Shown here piece after piece: positions 1-9,452 of a DNA stretch of 64,000 nt. Numbering within the stretch: position 1 is the stretch's first letter; each line of letters starts with the position of its first letter. Source of the DNA: Flavisolibacter longurius (GTDB lineage: Bacteria; Bacteroidota; Bacteroidia; Chitinophagales; Chitinophagaceae); the NCBI GenBank assembly GCA_013327885.1, contig JABUMY010000006.1, positions 124,001 to 188,000 on the forward strand, written 5' to 3'. A program made the translations under genes and the position numbers. The notes under the pieces are model-generated. The model did no database searches and was not told where the DNA came from. It was given only the letters and a program-made list of their open reading frames with translations.

Positions 1-1
1 A

Positions 2-70
2 GCCGTACACCAGGAGCTGCGAGCTTATTATGACCAATCGGTAAAGCCCTCCATCAGAGGTCACTATTGA
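2..70 (+). CDS. C-terminal end of a truncated gene
   Basis: An open frame runs in from the left edge and ends at TGA (68-70), giving 22 residues that finish in SIRGHY. The frame is closed by a strong terminator 26 bp downstream, which supports it as a real gene end. The piece is too short to identify the family. Confidence 0.5.
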   Translation, partial: AVHQELRAYYDQSVKPSIRGHY

Positions 71-95
71 TTTTGATAAATATAAAGTCTTAAAA

Positions 96-127
96 AAAAG
101 AGCCGTTCTTTTCAGAACGGCTCTTTT
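96..127. terminator. Bidirectional intrinsic terminator
   Basis: A perfect 14-bp stem (96-109 with 114-127) closes a 4-base loop (TTTC). It has A-rich sequence on the left arm and T-rich on the right, so it can end transcripts from both sides. It lies between the convergent ends of the truncated left gene and secDF. Confidence 0.9.
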
Positions 128-155
128 GATTTATACAAAATGTATCGATCGATTC

Positions 156-3100
156 TTACACACGCTGTGTTTGGGCTTTAGGCGCCGGCTTTTCTGAAGG
201 TGTACTGTCGGAAGATGCACCCAGTGCTCTTTTGCCACCCAGGTCAACAAGGATAGGAGCGGCAACAAACACCGAAGAGTAAATACCGGTTACCACACCG
301 ATCAGCATCGCAAAGGCAAAACCTTTGGTTACTTCACCACCCACCAGGAAGAGGATCAGGATGGTAAGGAATACGGTGACAGATGTCATGATCGTACGGC
401 TCAATGTTTCGTTGATAGAACGGTTAATGATTTCGCTGTTTGAAGCGCCGGTCATTAATTTATTGTTCTCACGGATCCGGTCAAAGATGATCACCGTATC
501 GTTCATCGAGAAACCGATCACCGTTAGAATGGCCGCAATAAAATGCTGATCCAGTTCCAGCGGAAAAGGCACCACGTTCTTCAGGAAGGAGAACACCGCC
601 AGGGTAACAAACACGTCATGCATGAGGGCAAAGATGGTACCCAGTGAGTAACGCCAGTCGCGGAAACGAATGAAGATATACAAGCAGATCACGATCAACG
701 CAAAGATGGTAGCCGTAATAGCACCTTTCTTCAGGTCATCGGAAATGGTTGGCAACACCGTGGTAGTACCCATGATGTGATCATTCTTGAACTGTGCGTA
801 GGAGGACGAAGGAATATGCTTGCTCAACCCTTCCATCAGCTTTGTTCCTACCAGCGAATCGGCTGCGGGTGATGTGTTGGCGATTTCGTAAGACGTTGTG
901 ATGTCCAACTGGCGATTGTTACCAATTGTTTTAATCACCGGGCTTTCACCAAAAACAGCGTCGAGGTCATTCCGGATCTCTTCTACCTTGTTGGAAACAG
1001 GCTCGTTGAAACGTACCACGTAGCTGCGGCCACCTTTAAATTCAACACCCTGGTCAAAACCGTTGAAGATGGAACCAATTCCGAGCATGAAAACGACTGC
1101 TGAAATGCCATAGGCTATTTTGCGGTACTCGATGAATTTATACTTGGGATGTTCAAGAATTTTCTTGGATATAGGTGTGAAATACTCCAGGTGACGCTTT
1201 TTGCTGGTAAACCATTCTGTAACCCAACGGCTAACGAGGATACCGCAGAACAGCGACAGGAGCAAACCGATGATCTGCGTGGTAGCAAAACCTTTTACCG
1301 GGCCCAAACCAAAAGAGAAAAGGATAATGGCTGTCAAAAGGGTAGTGATGTGACCATCCAATACAGGCGGCAGGGATCGTTTGTAACCCTCGTTGATGGC
1401 TTGCACATAGGTTTTTCCCTTGCGCAATTCATCCTTGATACGTTCGTAAATGATTACATTCGTATCTACCGCCATACCAATGGTCAGTACCAAACCGGCA
1501 ATACCAGGAGCGGTAAGGGTAGCACCCAAACCAGTCAGTACGCCAATGGTGAAAAGGAGGTTCAGGATAAGGGCAATGTTGGCAACCCATCCGCTGGTGT
1601 TATAATAAACAAGCATCAGCAGGAAGATTACAACAAAAGAGATCACAAAAGAAAGAATACCACCCTGGATGGCATCGGCGCCAAGGGTTGGTCCTACCAC
1701 TTGCTCCTGCACAATTTTGGCAGGTGCCGGCAGCTTACCAGCCTTCAGGATGTTGGCCAGATCCTGTGCTTCTTCCAGTGTAAAATCACCAGAGATTTCC
1801 GTACGGCCGCCGGTGATTTTGTCGTTGGCAACCGGGGCAGAATAAATGATGTCATCCAGCGCAATCGCGATCGGACGCTGCTCTTTAAACGAAGTTTCTG
1901 TCAGGCGACCCCATTTGGCGTTACCGGCAGGACCAATGTCCATGGTCACCGTTGGGCGGCCACCCATTTGATCATAGGTCTGCGCAGCAGTGGTGATCAC
2001 GTCACCTTCCATCGGTGCTTTGTCGGCATTTGCAGTCTTCAGCACATACAGGGGAACAACGTTCAGTTGCTTGCCACTGGGTTCGCGACCGGGAATACCA
2101 AACGCAAAACGGGCATCAGAAAGCCCGGCTTCCGTAAAGGCGCGGCGTACTACATCCATGTTCAGGTATTGGCGCATCAACGAAGTATCTCTTGTTGATA
2201 CCACCAGGCCATTACCTGCTTGCTGGAATAATTTAAGGATCGGGTTGTTACCGGCAAAGGCAGAGGTATCGGTAGTTTTTACACCGGTATCTGTTGATTG
2301 CGAAAGCTTAATGCCACCGGCGGTGTCGGTTGTTGAACCAGCAGTCGTATCAACCCGTGCAGGGGTTGGAGCCGGCGCAGCAGAAGGGCGGGTAGCCGCT
2401 TCCAGGTCTGCAACCGCTTTGTCAGCAGTTACCAATGCATTGTAATATTCTTCGGGCCTGTAGGTCAGCCAGAATTGGAGGTTGGCGCTTGATTGCAGGT
2501 ATTTGCGAACTCTTTCCTGGTCTTGCAGGCCTGGCAGTTCAACTGTGATCACACCTTGCTCTTTGTTTGGGTTGATGTTGGGCTGGGCAACGCCAAACTG
2601 GTCGATACGGGTTTGCAGTACGCGGAACGTACGGTCAAAGGCCGCATTGGCTTCTTCCCGGATTACGCCAATTACTTTGGTGTCGTTGTCTTTCGGGCTG
2701 ATGCGACCTGCGCTGGCAGCGGAGAAAAGAGGCGCCAGGGGAGCACCGTTAGCCGTTTTTTTGTATTCTTCAACGAAAAGTGTTACAAAATCAGCACTGC
2801 TGTTAGCCTTGCGAAGGTTCGCTGCTTCAAGGGCTTTCAGGAAGTTGGGATCCTTGCTGTTGTTGGCCATCGAACGCAACAGGCCCGAAAGTTCTACTTC
2901 CAGGGTTACGTTGATACCACCTTGCAGGTCAAGACCAAGGTTCAGCTCTTCGCCTTTTGCTTTTTGATAAGATACAGGACCGGTAATGCCAAAGTGCACG
3001 GTTTCGTCTTTGGTGCTGTCAAGCAGGCGGCGCAGACGGTCTTTGTACACCTGTTCTTTGGTGGCACTGTCGGCGTTGGCATAGTTCTGGCTAACGAATT

Positions 3101-3221
3101 GCTGGGCCTTTGCCTCCATTTTCTTCTCGTGGCCGCGAACGACCCAGGTAAAGGAAAGCTCGTAGATGGAGTAAATAATCAGCAAGACGGTAAAAAAGCG
3201 GATGAGGCCTTTCAATTGCAT
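156..3221 (-). CDS. secDF: Fused protein translocase subunit SecDF
   Basis: SecD and SecF are joined in one inner membrane protein of 1021 residues. It uses the proton gradient to help complete Sec-dependent export at the periplasmic side. The SecD half has an N-terminal helix, the periplasmic motif DLQGGINVTLEV near residue 100 and a six-helix block from about residue 520. The SecF half starts near 690, with VEFKGGRSYVVRF and a second helix block from about 829. The insert near residues 270-330, rich in Ala, Pro and Thr, is probably a flexible linker. The ATG at 3219-3221 (MQLKGLIRFF) was chosen; an in-frame TTG 36 bases upstream would add 12 residues with no support. A -7 box lies 78 bp upstream. 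Confidence 0.97.
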   Translation of the reverse strand: MQLKGLIRFFTVLLIIYSIYELSFTWVVRGHEKKMEAKAQQFVSQNYANADSATKEQVYKDRLRRLLDSTKDETVHFGITGPVSYQKAKGEELNLGLDLQGGINVTLEVELSGLLRSMANNSKDPNFLKALEAANLRKANSSADFVTLFVEEYKKTANGAPLAPLFSAASAGRISPKDNDTKVIGVIREEANAAFDRTFRVLQTRIDQFGVAQPNINPNKEQGVITVELPGLQDQERVRKYLQSSANLQFWLTYRPEEYYNALVTADKAVADLEAATRPSAAPAPTPARVDTTAGSTTDTAGGIKLSQSTDTGVKTTDTSAFAGNNPILKLFQQAGNGLVVSTRDTSLMRQYLNMDVVRRAFTEAGLSDARFAFGIPGREPSGKQLNVVPLYVLKTANADKAPMEGDVITTAAQTYDQMGGRPTVTMDIGPAGNAKWGRLTETSFKEQRPIAIALDDIIYSAPVANDKITGGRTEISGDFTLEEAQDLANILKAGKLPAPAKIVQEQVVGPTLGADAIQGGILSFVISFVVIFLLMLVYYNTSGWVANIALILNLLFTIGVLTGLGATLTAPGIAGLVLTIGMAVDTNVIIYERIKDELRKGKTYVQAINEGYKRSLPPVLDGHITTLLTAIILFSFGLGPVKGFATTQIIGLLLSLFCGILVSRWVTEWFTSKKRHLEYFTPISKKILEHPKYKFIEYRKIAYGISAVVFMLGIGSIFNGFDQGVEFKGGRSYVVRFNEPVSNKVEEIRNDLDAVFGESPVIKTIGNNRQLDITTSYEIANTSPAADSLVGTKLMEGLSKHIPSSSYAQFKNDHIMGTTTVLPTISDDLKKGAITATIFALIVICLYIFIRFRDWRYSLGTIFALMHDVFVTLAVFSFLKNVVPFPLELDQHFIAAILTVIGFSMNDTVIIFDRIRENNKLMTGASNSEIINRSINETLSRTIMTSVTVFLTILILFLVGGEVTKGFAFAMLIGVVTGIYSSVFVAAPILVDLGGKRALGASSDSTPSEKPAPKAQTQRV

Positions 3222-3298
3222 AAAACGGTTTTTTAAATAGTACCTCACATTGCCCAATCTTTTCGCAGCACAAGAGAGGTGGTTTTTTTAAGAGTGGG

Positions 3299-3306
3299 CA
3301 AAGATA
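3299..3306 (-). promoter_or_regulatory. Putative -7 box for secDF
   Basis: The minus strand reads TATCTTTG, a full match to the Bacteroidota -7 consensus TAnnTTTG. Transcription would start near 3293 and leave a leader of about 70 bases. No clear -33 TTG was seen. Confidence 0.5.
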
Positions 3307-3546
3307 TATTTTCTACCTTATATTCAGTCGGTTAGTGCAGTTCTTTTCAACCCGCAAAACACCGCGTTCAAAGTTATTTTCACTATATTTTAGCGGAATG
3401 GGGGCTGTTTGTGGATAAAATTTTCCCCATATGCCGACAGGCTGAAGGTTCGTAACGGCGGACTTACGGCGAATTTTGCGGCATTTTCAACATTTTTCCG
3501 TTTCCATCCTGCGCAGGCATCGCATATTATTCCGGCTTACAATCCT

Positions 3547-3554
3547 TACATTTG
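3547..3554 (+). promoter_or_regulatory. Putative -7 box for the aminotransferase gene
   Basis: TACATTTG matches TAnnTTTG exactly. Transcription would start near 3560, giving a leader of about 17 bases before ATG 3577. This argues against the longer open frame that begins at 3409. The rest of the 355-bp divergent region 3222-3576 shows no other feature. Confidence 0.55.
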
Positions 3555-3576
3555 GTCCACTCAAAACCAACCTTGC

Positions 3577-4767
3577 ATGGAGTTATCATCGTTGTTACAA
3601 CGCTTTTCCGAGCCCGAAACCTTGCGCATGGCAAAGCTGGGTCGCGAAATGCGGGCAAAAGGACTGGACATTACGGACCTGAGTTTAGGCGAACCTGATT
3701 TTGACACACCCGAACACATTAAAGAGGCGGCCAAAAAGGCCATTGACGAAAACTGGAGCCACTACACACCCGTTGCCGGCTACCTCGATCTCCGCGAAGC
3801 GGTTTGTCACAAATTTGAGCGGGACAACAACCTGCACTACACTCCCGAGAACATTGTGGTATCTACCGGTGCCAAGCAAAGCCTGGCCAATGCCATCCTT
3901 AGCATAGTGGATGTTGGCGACGAAGTGATCATTCCCACACCGTATTGGGTTTCCTATTCCGCCCAGGTACAACTGGCCGGCGGTACGGTAAAGCTGATCC
4001 GCACCCATATTGGCAACGGCTATAAAATAACGCCGGCTGAGTTGGAAGCAGCCATCACACCAAAAACAAAGCTGTTCATGTTCTCGTCGCCTTGCAATCC
4101 CAGCGGAGCGGTTTATACCGGAGAAGAACTGGCGGCGCTGGCAGATGTTTTCCGTCGTTACCCGCAGGTGATCGTTATTTCAGATGAGATCTACGAATAC
4201 ATCAATTATACGGGCAAGCATTACAGCATTGCGGCAGAAGAAGGCATGAAGGACAGGGTAGTGGTGGTGAATGGCCTGAGCAAGGGCTTTGCCATGACGG
4301 GCTGGCGCCTGGGCTATATTGCTGCACCGACTTCTATTGCCAAAGCCTGCGAAAAGATCCAGGGACAATTTACATCCGGCACCAATGCTGTTACGCAACG
4401 GGCGGCTATCACAGCCCTAACCTCGCCGCTGGATGCAACCAACGAGATGGTGAAAGAATTTGCCCGGCGCCGCGCAAGGGTGATGGAATTGCTGAAAGGC
4501 CTGGAAGGATTTCATTTTACAGAGCCGGATGGCGCTTTTTATTCGTTCCCCTGCATCGATCATTATTTTGGTAAATCCGATGGCGAAACCACGATCAACA
4601 ACGCCGATGATTTTTCGATGTACCTGCTGAACAAGGGCCATGTGACCACGGTGACTGGTTCTGCGTTTGGCGATGAGCAATGCATTCGCATCTCGTTTGC
4701 CAACAGCATGGAAAACATAGAAAAAGGATTTGCGCAGATCAAAGAAGCGATAAGCCATCTACGCTAA
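3577..4767 (+). CDS. aspC: Aspartate-type aminotransferase (class I/II, PLP)
   Basis: A fold-type I PLP aminotransferase of 396 residues, the usual length for the family. Visible motifs are SLGEPDFDTP for substrate binding, HYTPVAGYLDLREA, SPCNPSGAVY, the Asp/Tyr pair in ISDEIYEY, and the PLP lysine K236 in SKGFAMTGWRLGY. The arginine in CIRISFANS should bind the substrate carboxylate. The overall pattern fits the Ib aspartate aminotransferases, which interconvert aspartate/2-oxoglutarate and oxaloacetate/glutamate; a related amino acid specificity cannot be excluded. The start at MELSSLLQRF is preferred over an upstream start that would add 56 poorly supported residues. Its 3' end overlaps coaE by 9 bp, tail to tail. 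Confidence 0.9.
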   Translation: MELSSLLQRFSEPETLRMAKLGREMRAKGLDITDLSLGEPDFDTPEHIKEAAKKAIDENWSHYTPVAGYLDLREAVCHKFERDNNLHYTPENIVVSTGAKQSLANAILSIVDVGDEVIIPTPYWVSYSAQVQLAGGTVKLIRTHIGNGYKITPAELEAAITPKTKLFMFSSPCNPSGAVYTGEELAALADVFRRYPQVIVISDEIYEYINYTGKHYSIAAEEGMKDRVVVVNGLSKGFAMTGWRLGYIAAPTSIAKACEKIQGQFTSGTNAVTQRAAITALTSPLDATNEMVKEFARRRARVMELLKGLEGFHFTEPDGAFYSFPCIDHYFGKSDGETTINNADDFSMYLLNKGHVTTVTGSAFGDEQCIRISFANSMENIEKGFAQIKEAISHLR

Positions 4768-5358
4768 GCGACCAGCCATTTCCAAAAATTTCTGATGCAG
4801 CTTTAATACTTGCGGGATCAGCAATTCCTGCTCGTCGTTGGTGACCACAAAATCGCAAAGCTTCATTTTCAGGCTTTCTGAAAGTTGTTGCCGCATGCGG
4901 TGCTGAACGGCTTCGCGGCTGCTGCCATCCCTTTCCATCACCCGTTTGATGCGAAGGTGCCCCGGCGCATACACACCAATCACAAAATCAAGTCCCTCAA
5001 CCGATCCGCTTTCAAACAGCAAGGCCGCTTCCTTGATTACATACGGGGCATTTTGCCTCGCAAACCAGGCTTCTGCATCCCGGATAGTGGGTGGGTGAAC
5101 CAGGCTGTTGAGAAGATCGAGTTTAGTCTTATCCGAAAAAACAATTCCCGCCAATTTAGCCCGGTTCAATTCGCCTTCGGTGTAAATGTCGTCGCCAAAA
5201 TGTTGTTGCAAACTGGCTTTTAGCTGGGGGTCGGTTTGATAAAGCCGTTTTGAAGCCGCATCGGCATAATAAACAGGTACCTGCAGCAATTCGAAAATGG
5301 CAGCAACGGTTGTTTTTCCAGAACCAATTCCACCGGTAAGACCAATTTTTAAAGGCAT
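4759..5358 (-). CDS. coaE: Dephospho-CoA kinase
   Basis: This cytoplasmic enzyme phosphorylates the 3' hydroxyl of dephospho-CoA in the last step of coenzyme A synthesis. The 199 residues match the family length. The P-loop GGIGSGKTT is at residues 9-17, followed by YYADAASKRLY, VHPPTIRDAEAWF and KEAALLFESG, all typical of CoaE. A perfect -7 box ends five bases before the ATG, so the transcript may be leaderless. The gene converges on the aminotransferase gene. Confidence 0.95.
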   Translation of the reverse strand: MPLKIGLTGGIGSGKTTVAAIFELLQVPVYYADAASKRLYQTDPQLKASLQQHFGDDIYTEGELNRAKLAGIVFSDKTKLDLLNSLVHPPTIRDAEAWFARQNAPYVIKEAALLFESGSVEGLDFVIGVYAPGHLRIKRVMERDGSSREAVQHRMRQQLSESLKMKLCDFVVTNDEQELLIPQVLKLHQKFLEMAGRLA

Positions 5359-5363
5359 GAGGG

Positions 5364-5371
5364 CAAATGTA
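5364..5371 (-). promoter_or_regulatory. Putative -7 box for coaE, likely leaderless
   Basis: The minus strand reads TACATTTG, then five bases, then the coaE ATG. At the usual spacing transcription would start at or next to the A of the start codon. Confidence 0.5.
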
Positions 5372-5373
5372 GA

Positions 5374-5412
5374 GCAGTTTGGGGTTTGGCGTTTGGGGTT
5401 CGGGGTTGGGAG
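5374..5412. repeat. G-rich degenerate tandem repeat
   Basis: Four imperfect copies of a GTTTGGGG-like unit lie behind the coaE promoter. A similar tract occurs at 48633-48672 after truB. Such short repeats are found only between genes in this window. Confidence 0.5.
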
Positions 5413-5705
5413 TCTTTCATTTCTTACATTCTTGCAGGGTTGGCAAAGTCAAAGTAATTGAATTTAAGGGGAGAAGTAATGGGTTGTTGATTTGATCAGG
5501 ACATAGTGGAATGCAGTCGGATTTTTATAAGTAAAGAACTTTATTTACAGGATTTCACAACAAGCATCTCATTTGTTTTCGCAAGCAAATTTCTTTTTTG
5601 GGAACGTGGATTTTTTATAATATATACAAAAAGAAGTTGGTGTGATTTTTTAAAGCTGCCTTTTCTATCCCGCTTACGTATTAACTTTAAAGACAAACAT
5701 TTCCG
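5413..5705. other. AT-rich intergenic region
   Basis: No convincing gene. An 83-codon open frame here has no family features and runs into the cargo gene in another frame. TAACTTTA at 5682-5689 is one base off TAnnTTTG and could serve the next gene. Confidence 0.4.
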
Positions 5706-7667
5706 GTGGAAATCTGTAAACCAGGTAGCCGTAACGAAAGCTTGCATTTTGCTTTGACAAGGCTCTTAATCCCCGCCCTTGCCATTGGGATCTGTTGTGC
5801 CGCAAACGCCCAGGATTGTCCACCCAATATTGATTTTGAGACCGGCACTTTCGACTCCTGGTCTTGTTATACCGGCTCGGTTGCCGATGTAGCCGGGACC
5901 AACCAAATGTCTCTCTATTCTTCTGGCCCTGTTTCGGGCCGGCACACACTCTTTAACCGAACAGCATCAAATGAATTGGATCCTTACGGAAAGTTTCCCG
6001 TGGTTTGTCCCAATGGCAGCGGCTATTCCATCCGGCTTGGCAACAATACTGCCGGCACCGAAGCCGAAGGCGTTTCGTACCAGTTTACCATCCCAGCCAA
6101 CCGCGATGCTTACTCCCTGATCTATCATTATGCCGTTGTTTTCCAGGACCCGGCCCACCTGGAGCACCAGCAGCCGCGGTTAGAATTGGAGATCATGAAC
6201 GTAACCGACAATACCATCATCAGTTGCTCTTCGTTTACATTTTACCCCATTGGTTCACCCTTACCTGGTTTTTTTCTTGCCGAAAATTCTATCGGCTCTA
6301 CGCCGGTTTGGTGCAAGGACTGGTCGGCCGTTTCCATCAACCTCGATGGTATGGCGGGAAAAACAATTCGCTTGTTTTTTAAAACTGCCGACTGCACGTT
6401 CCGGCGGCATTTTGGCTATGCCTATATTGATGTGAACACCGAGTGCAGCAGCGAGTTTACCGGCGCCACCTATTGTCGCGGCGACTCGGCCATTAATGTG
6501 GTAGCACCTTACGGCTACCAGAATTATACCTGGTACAACGCCGATTTTTCGCGGGTGCTAGGAAGCACACAAAATCTCGTGATGAACCCACCGCCGGCAG
6601 CGGGAACCATGCTGGCGGTAAAAGTGGAACCTTATTATGGATACGGGTGTACAGATACCTTGTATGCCAACCTGATTGATACCTTGACCGTAAAAGCATT
6701 CGCCGGTCCGGACAAAGGCATTTGTTTTGGCAGCCCGGCTCAAATTGGGGGCCTGCCACGGCAGGGCATTTATTACGAATGGAGCCCGCAGCAGGGACTG
6801 TCCGAAACAACGATCTCGAATCCGTTTGCCAACCCACCACAAACAACAACCTACACGCTAACAAGCCGCAGCTACGGAGGTGGCTGCATGGCAAGGGATG
6901 AAGTGATGGTATCGCCGGTGCTGGTGGACAATTCCATCACCCTTTTAGGAAAAGACAAATATTGTGTTGGCTATGGCGACAGTTCCGTGCTAAAGGTTTT
7001 GCCATCCGATGCCATTCGCTGGTTCAGGAATGAAACGGCGCTGAGCGGTGCCAATGATGTTGTTTATCGCGTAAAAGAGTCGGGAGAATATTATGCAGAA
7101 GTTGAGAACGATGGCTGCACCGCGGTAACCCCGCGACAAAATATCGTTATCGAATCGCCGCGAAAAGGCATCACCTATCCGCCCATGTATGTTGTTGCCA
7201 ACAACCCGGTAAACCTGCAGGCCCGTGACTTTGGCAATGTTTTGCTTTGGCGGCCGGGTACAAATTTGAGCAGCACTACGTCCGTCAATACAAACTTTAG
7301 CGGGACTACCGACCAGTTTTACAATATAGAAATTACAACAGACGCTGGTTGTGTAACAGTAGATTCGCTGGCTGTGACCATCGTAAGTAAAATGGATATT
7401 ATGGTGCCCACGGCATTTACACCCAACAGCGATGGCCGCAATGATGTGCTGCGACCCGTTTTATATGGCATGAGAGAACTACGATATTTCCGTGTCTACA
7501 ATCGGTGGGGACAATTGCTTTTTGAAACCAGGCAGCAGCACCAGGGTTGGGATGGAAAATTTGCCGGGAAAGTGCAGGCCAACCAGGTGGTGGTTTGGGT
7601 AGCGGAAGGCATTGGCTATAACGACCAGCGCCTGGTACGAAAAGGCAACACGGTGTTGATCCAGTAA
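5706..7667 (+). CDS. Secreted T9SS cargo with gliding-associated C-terminal domain
   Basis: A large surface or secreted protein (up to 653 residues) that should cross the inner membrane by Sec and the outer membrane by the type IX system. A Sec signal (RLLIPALAIGICCAANAQ) is followed by a cysteine-rich module beginning NIDFETGTFDSW, then Ig/PKD-like modules, for example near FAGPDKGICFGSP and LGKDKYCVGYGDS. The last 90 residues hold the type B sorting domain (CHU_C): VPTAFTPNSDGRNDVL, YFRVYNRWGQLLFE and GWDGKFAG. The frame has no ATG near its 5' end; GTG 5706, TTG 5742 and TTG 5754 are possible starts, and TTG 5742 would place the signal peptide at the very N terminus. Ligand or role is unknown. 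Confidence 0.88.
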   Translation: MEICKPGSRNESLHFALTRLLIPALAIGICCAANAQDCPPNIDFETGTFDSWSCYTGSVADVAGTNQMSLYSSGPVSGRHTLFNRTASNELDPYGKFPVVCPNGSGYSIRLGNNTAGTEAEGVSYQFTIPANRDAYSLIYHYAVVFQDPAHLEHQQPRLELEIMNVTDNTIISCSSFTFYPIGSPLPGFFLAENSIGSTPVWCKDWSAVSINLDGMAGKTIRLFFKTADCTFRRHFGYAYIDVNTECSSEFTGATYCRGDSAINVVAPYGYQNYTWYNADFSRVLGSTQNLVMNPPPAAGTMLAVKVEPYYGYGCTDTLYANLIDTLTVKAFAGPDKGICFGSPAQIGGLPRQGIYYEWSPQQGLSETTISNPFANPPQTTTYTLTSRSYGGGCMARDEVMVSPVLVDNSITLLGKDKYCVGYGDSSVLKVLPSDAIRWFRNETALSGANDVVYRVKESGEYYAEVENDGCTAVTPRQNIVIESPRKGITYPPMYVVANNPVNLQARDFGNVLLWRPGTNLSSTTSVNTNFSGTTDQFYNIEITTDAGCVTVDSLAVTIVSKMDIMVPTAFTPNSDGRNDVLRPVLYGMRELRYFRVYNRWGQLLFETRQQHQGWDGKFAGKVQANQVVVWVAEGIGYNDQRLVRKGNTVLIQ

Positions 7668-7674
7668 AACGTTA

Positions 7675-7959
7675 TCACAACATTTCGTTGACAAGAAAAG
7701 CCCATTCTTCCTCAAGGGAGTGTGAGGGACGTTTTCTGCCCGCCCGGTTGTACCAGTAATCGGCATTCCAACTATCACCTTCCTTGCGGTGCAAATAGGC
7801 ATGAATCCAGGCTGCGTTTTTATCCGGCAGGTCCTGTATCATCTCGTGCGATTTCTCCCAGTTACCTTTGCCGTCCCACCATAACGATTGCAGATAAACA
7901 GACAGGGAATCCGGCGGCCGATCGGCCGTCAACGATTGCGAAAAGGCTTCAAAATTCAT
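7675..7959 (-). CDS. Small conserved protein of unknown function
   Basis: 94 residues, acidic and tryptophan-rich, without a signal peptide or membrane helix, so probably cytoplasmic. The pattern LWWDGKGNWEKSHEM followed by HAYLHRKEGD and ADYWYNRAGR is of a type I recall in short Bacteroidota hypothetical proteins. It is a real gene by its protein-like composition and its neat tail-to-tail fit, 7 bp from the preceding gene. The ATG at 7957-7959 is preferred to the adjacent GTG. Function unknown. Confidence 0.75.
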   Translation of the reverse strand: MNFEAFSQSLTADRPPDSLSVYLQSLWWDGKGNWEKSHEMIQDLPDKNAAWIHAYLHRKEGDSWNADYWYNRAGRKRPSHSLEEEWAFLVNEML

Positions 7960-8156
7960 CACTTAAAAATAAAAGCATTTGCCGTATGGAAAGCGGAAAC
8001 TGCTTCAATAAAGTGTCAATCACCTTGCAAAGCTGCTAACGGAATCAAAAAATTTTTACCAACAGCGGTCATTTTTTATCTACTGGTACAAGAGGCTGAA
8101 TAACCAATTTTTTTTTCGACTTCGCCGTTTTATTATTGCCCGAATCGATTCAGCCT

Positions 8157-9413
8157 ATGGAATTGTATTACTCGTTTTCGGTGCTTATTGTGATGGCCTC
8201 TTTTTTTGCCTACATCAACCATCGTTTCATCAAGCTGCCGGCAACCATCGGTATCATGCTGATGGCAATTTTTGGTTCGGTGATCATCCTGGTGGCGGGC
8301 AATTTCTTGTTCCCCAACCTTGCCACCAAAGTAACAAATCTTGTCAGCAGCTTTGATTTTACAGAAGTGCTGATGGGAGCCATGCTGAATTTTTTACTGT
8401 TCGCCGGCGCCATCCATGTAAAGATCTCCGACCTGCGGGAACAACGCTGGCCGGTGATTGTTTTCTCCACCGTCAGCGTGATCATTTCCACCTTTGCCGT
8501 TGCCGGCTTGCTTTATTATGTGACGCAATTGTTTTCACTCGAGTTGCCATTTATCTATTGCCTGCTTTTTGGCGCCCTCATATCACCAACCGATCCCATT
8601 GCCGTTTTAGGCATATTGAAAAAGGCCGGCGTACCCAAATCGCTGGAAACAAAAATTGCCGGCGAATCGCTTTTCAATGACGGTATGGCGGTTGTGTTGT
8701 TTGCCGTGATCCTGCAACTGGCCGAAACCGACATCGACATAAACATCGGTTCCATCTCCTGGCTGCTTGTAAAAGAAGCCGGTGGTGGCCTGCTGTTGGG
8801 CGCCGTACTCGGACTATCAGCTTCCGCTGCCCTAAAACGAATTGATGACTATATCGTGTCTGTGCTGGTAACACTTTCGGTGGTCATGGGCGGTTACCTC
8901 ATTGCCCATGCAGCACATATCAGCGGTCCGCTTACTATGGTGGCTGCGGGTTTGATCATTGGCAACCTGAGCAAACGGGTGGTCATGTCGGAGATCACGA
9001 GAGATTACCTGAACAAATTCTGGGAATTGATCGATGAAATCCTCAACGCCATTCTTTTCCTTTTTATTGGACTGGAACTGCTCCTGTTGCCAGGGCTCCT
9101 GAGCAGTTGGGCCATTGGTTTGGTAACGATCCTGATCGTGTTGCTGGCCCGTTTTCTTTCCATCTGGATCCCATCGAAAGTTGTGCCGTTCAAAAATAAA
9201 TTCAGCAAGGGAACACTGATCGTGCTGGTGTGGGGAGGTTTGCGCGGTGGCGTTTCCATTGCCTTGGTGCTTTCCATTGCCGCAGGCCCATACAAAAACC
9301 TTTTGCTGGAGATCACCTATTTCGTGGTCGTCTTTTCCATCGTCTTCCAGGGACTTTCCATTGGCAAAGTCGCCAACCGGTTTTTGGAAGAACGTAGTGG
9401 TACCAAAAAATAA
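8157..9413 (+). CDS. CPA1-type Na+/H+ antiporter (NhaP-like)
   Basis: An inner membrane cation/proton antiporter of 418 residues with about twelve hydrophobic helices. The family core is visible as GALISPTDPIAVLGIL and then ESLFNDGMAVVLF, which contains the Asn-Asp pair used by electroneutral CPA1 exchangers. A later conserved stretch is VWGGLRGGVSIALVLS. It has no long cytoplasmic C-terminal domain, so it is a short bacterial form. The ATG at 8157 was chosen over a TTG seven codons upstream. TATTATTG at 8131-8138 is a one-mismatch -7 box. Na+, K+ and Li+ selectivity cannot be told from sequence. Confidence 0.92.
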   Translation: MELYYSFSVLIVMASFFAYINHRFIKLPATIGIMLMAIFGSVIILVAGNFLFPNLATKVTNLVSSFDFTEVLMGAMLNFLLFAGAIHVKISDLREQRWPVIVFSTVSVIISTFAVAGLLYYVTQLFSLELPFIYCLLFGALISPTDPIAVLGILKKAGVPKSLETKIAGESLFNDGMAVVLFAVILQLAETDIDINIGSISWLLVKEAGGGLLLGAVLGLSASAALKRIDDYIVSVLVTLSVVMGGYLIAHAAHISGPLTMVAAGLIIGNLSKRVVMSEITRDYLNKFWELIDEILNAILFLFIGLELLLLPGLLSSWAIGLVTILIVLLARFLSIWIPSKVVPFKNKFSKGTLIVLVWGGLRGGVSIALVLSIAAGPYKNLLLEITYFVVVFSIVFQGLSIGKVANRFLEERSGTKK

Positions 9414-9452
9414 AAATAGCCTGTAATATCTTAGTAGAAGGGCAGGGAATTA

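Noticed and set aside
1149-2198. A 349-codon plus-strand open frame opposite secDF
   Set aside because: It lies wholly within secDF on the other strand, and its protein has no domain pattern. It is a shadow of the coding bias.
5506-5757. An 83-codon open frame before the T9SS cargo gene
   Set aside because: AT-rich, no signal or conserved pattern, and it enters the cargo gene in a different frame.
9414-9452. Terminator between the antiporter and kinase genes
   Set aside because: No convincing hairpin with a T-run is visible in this short convergent gap.
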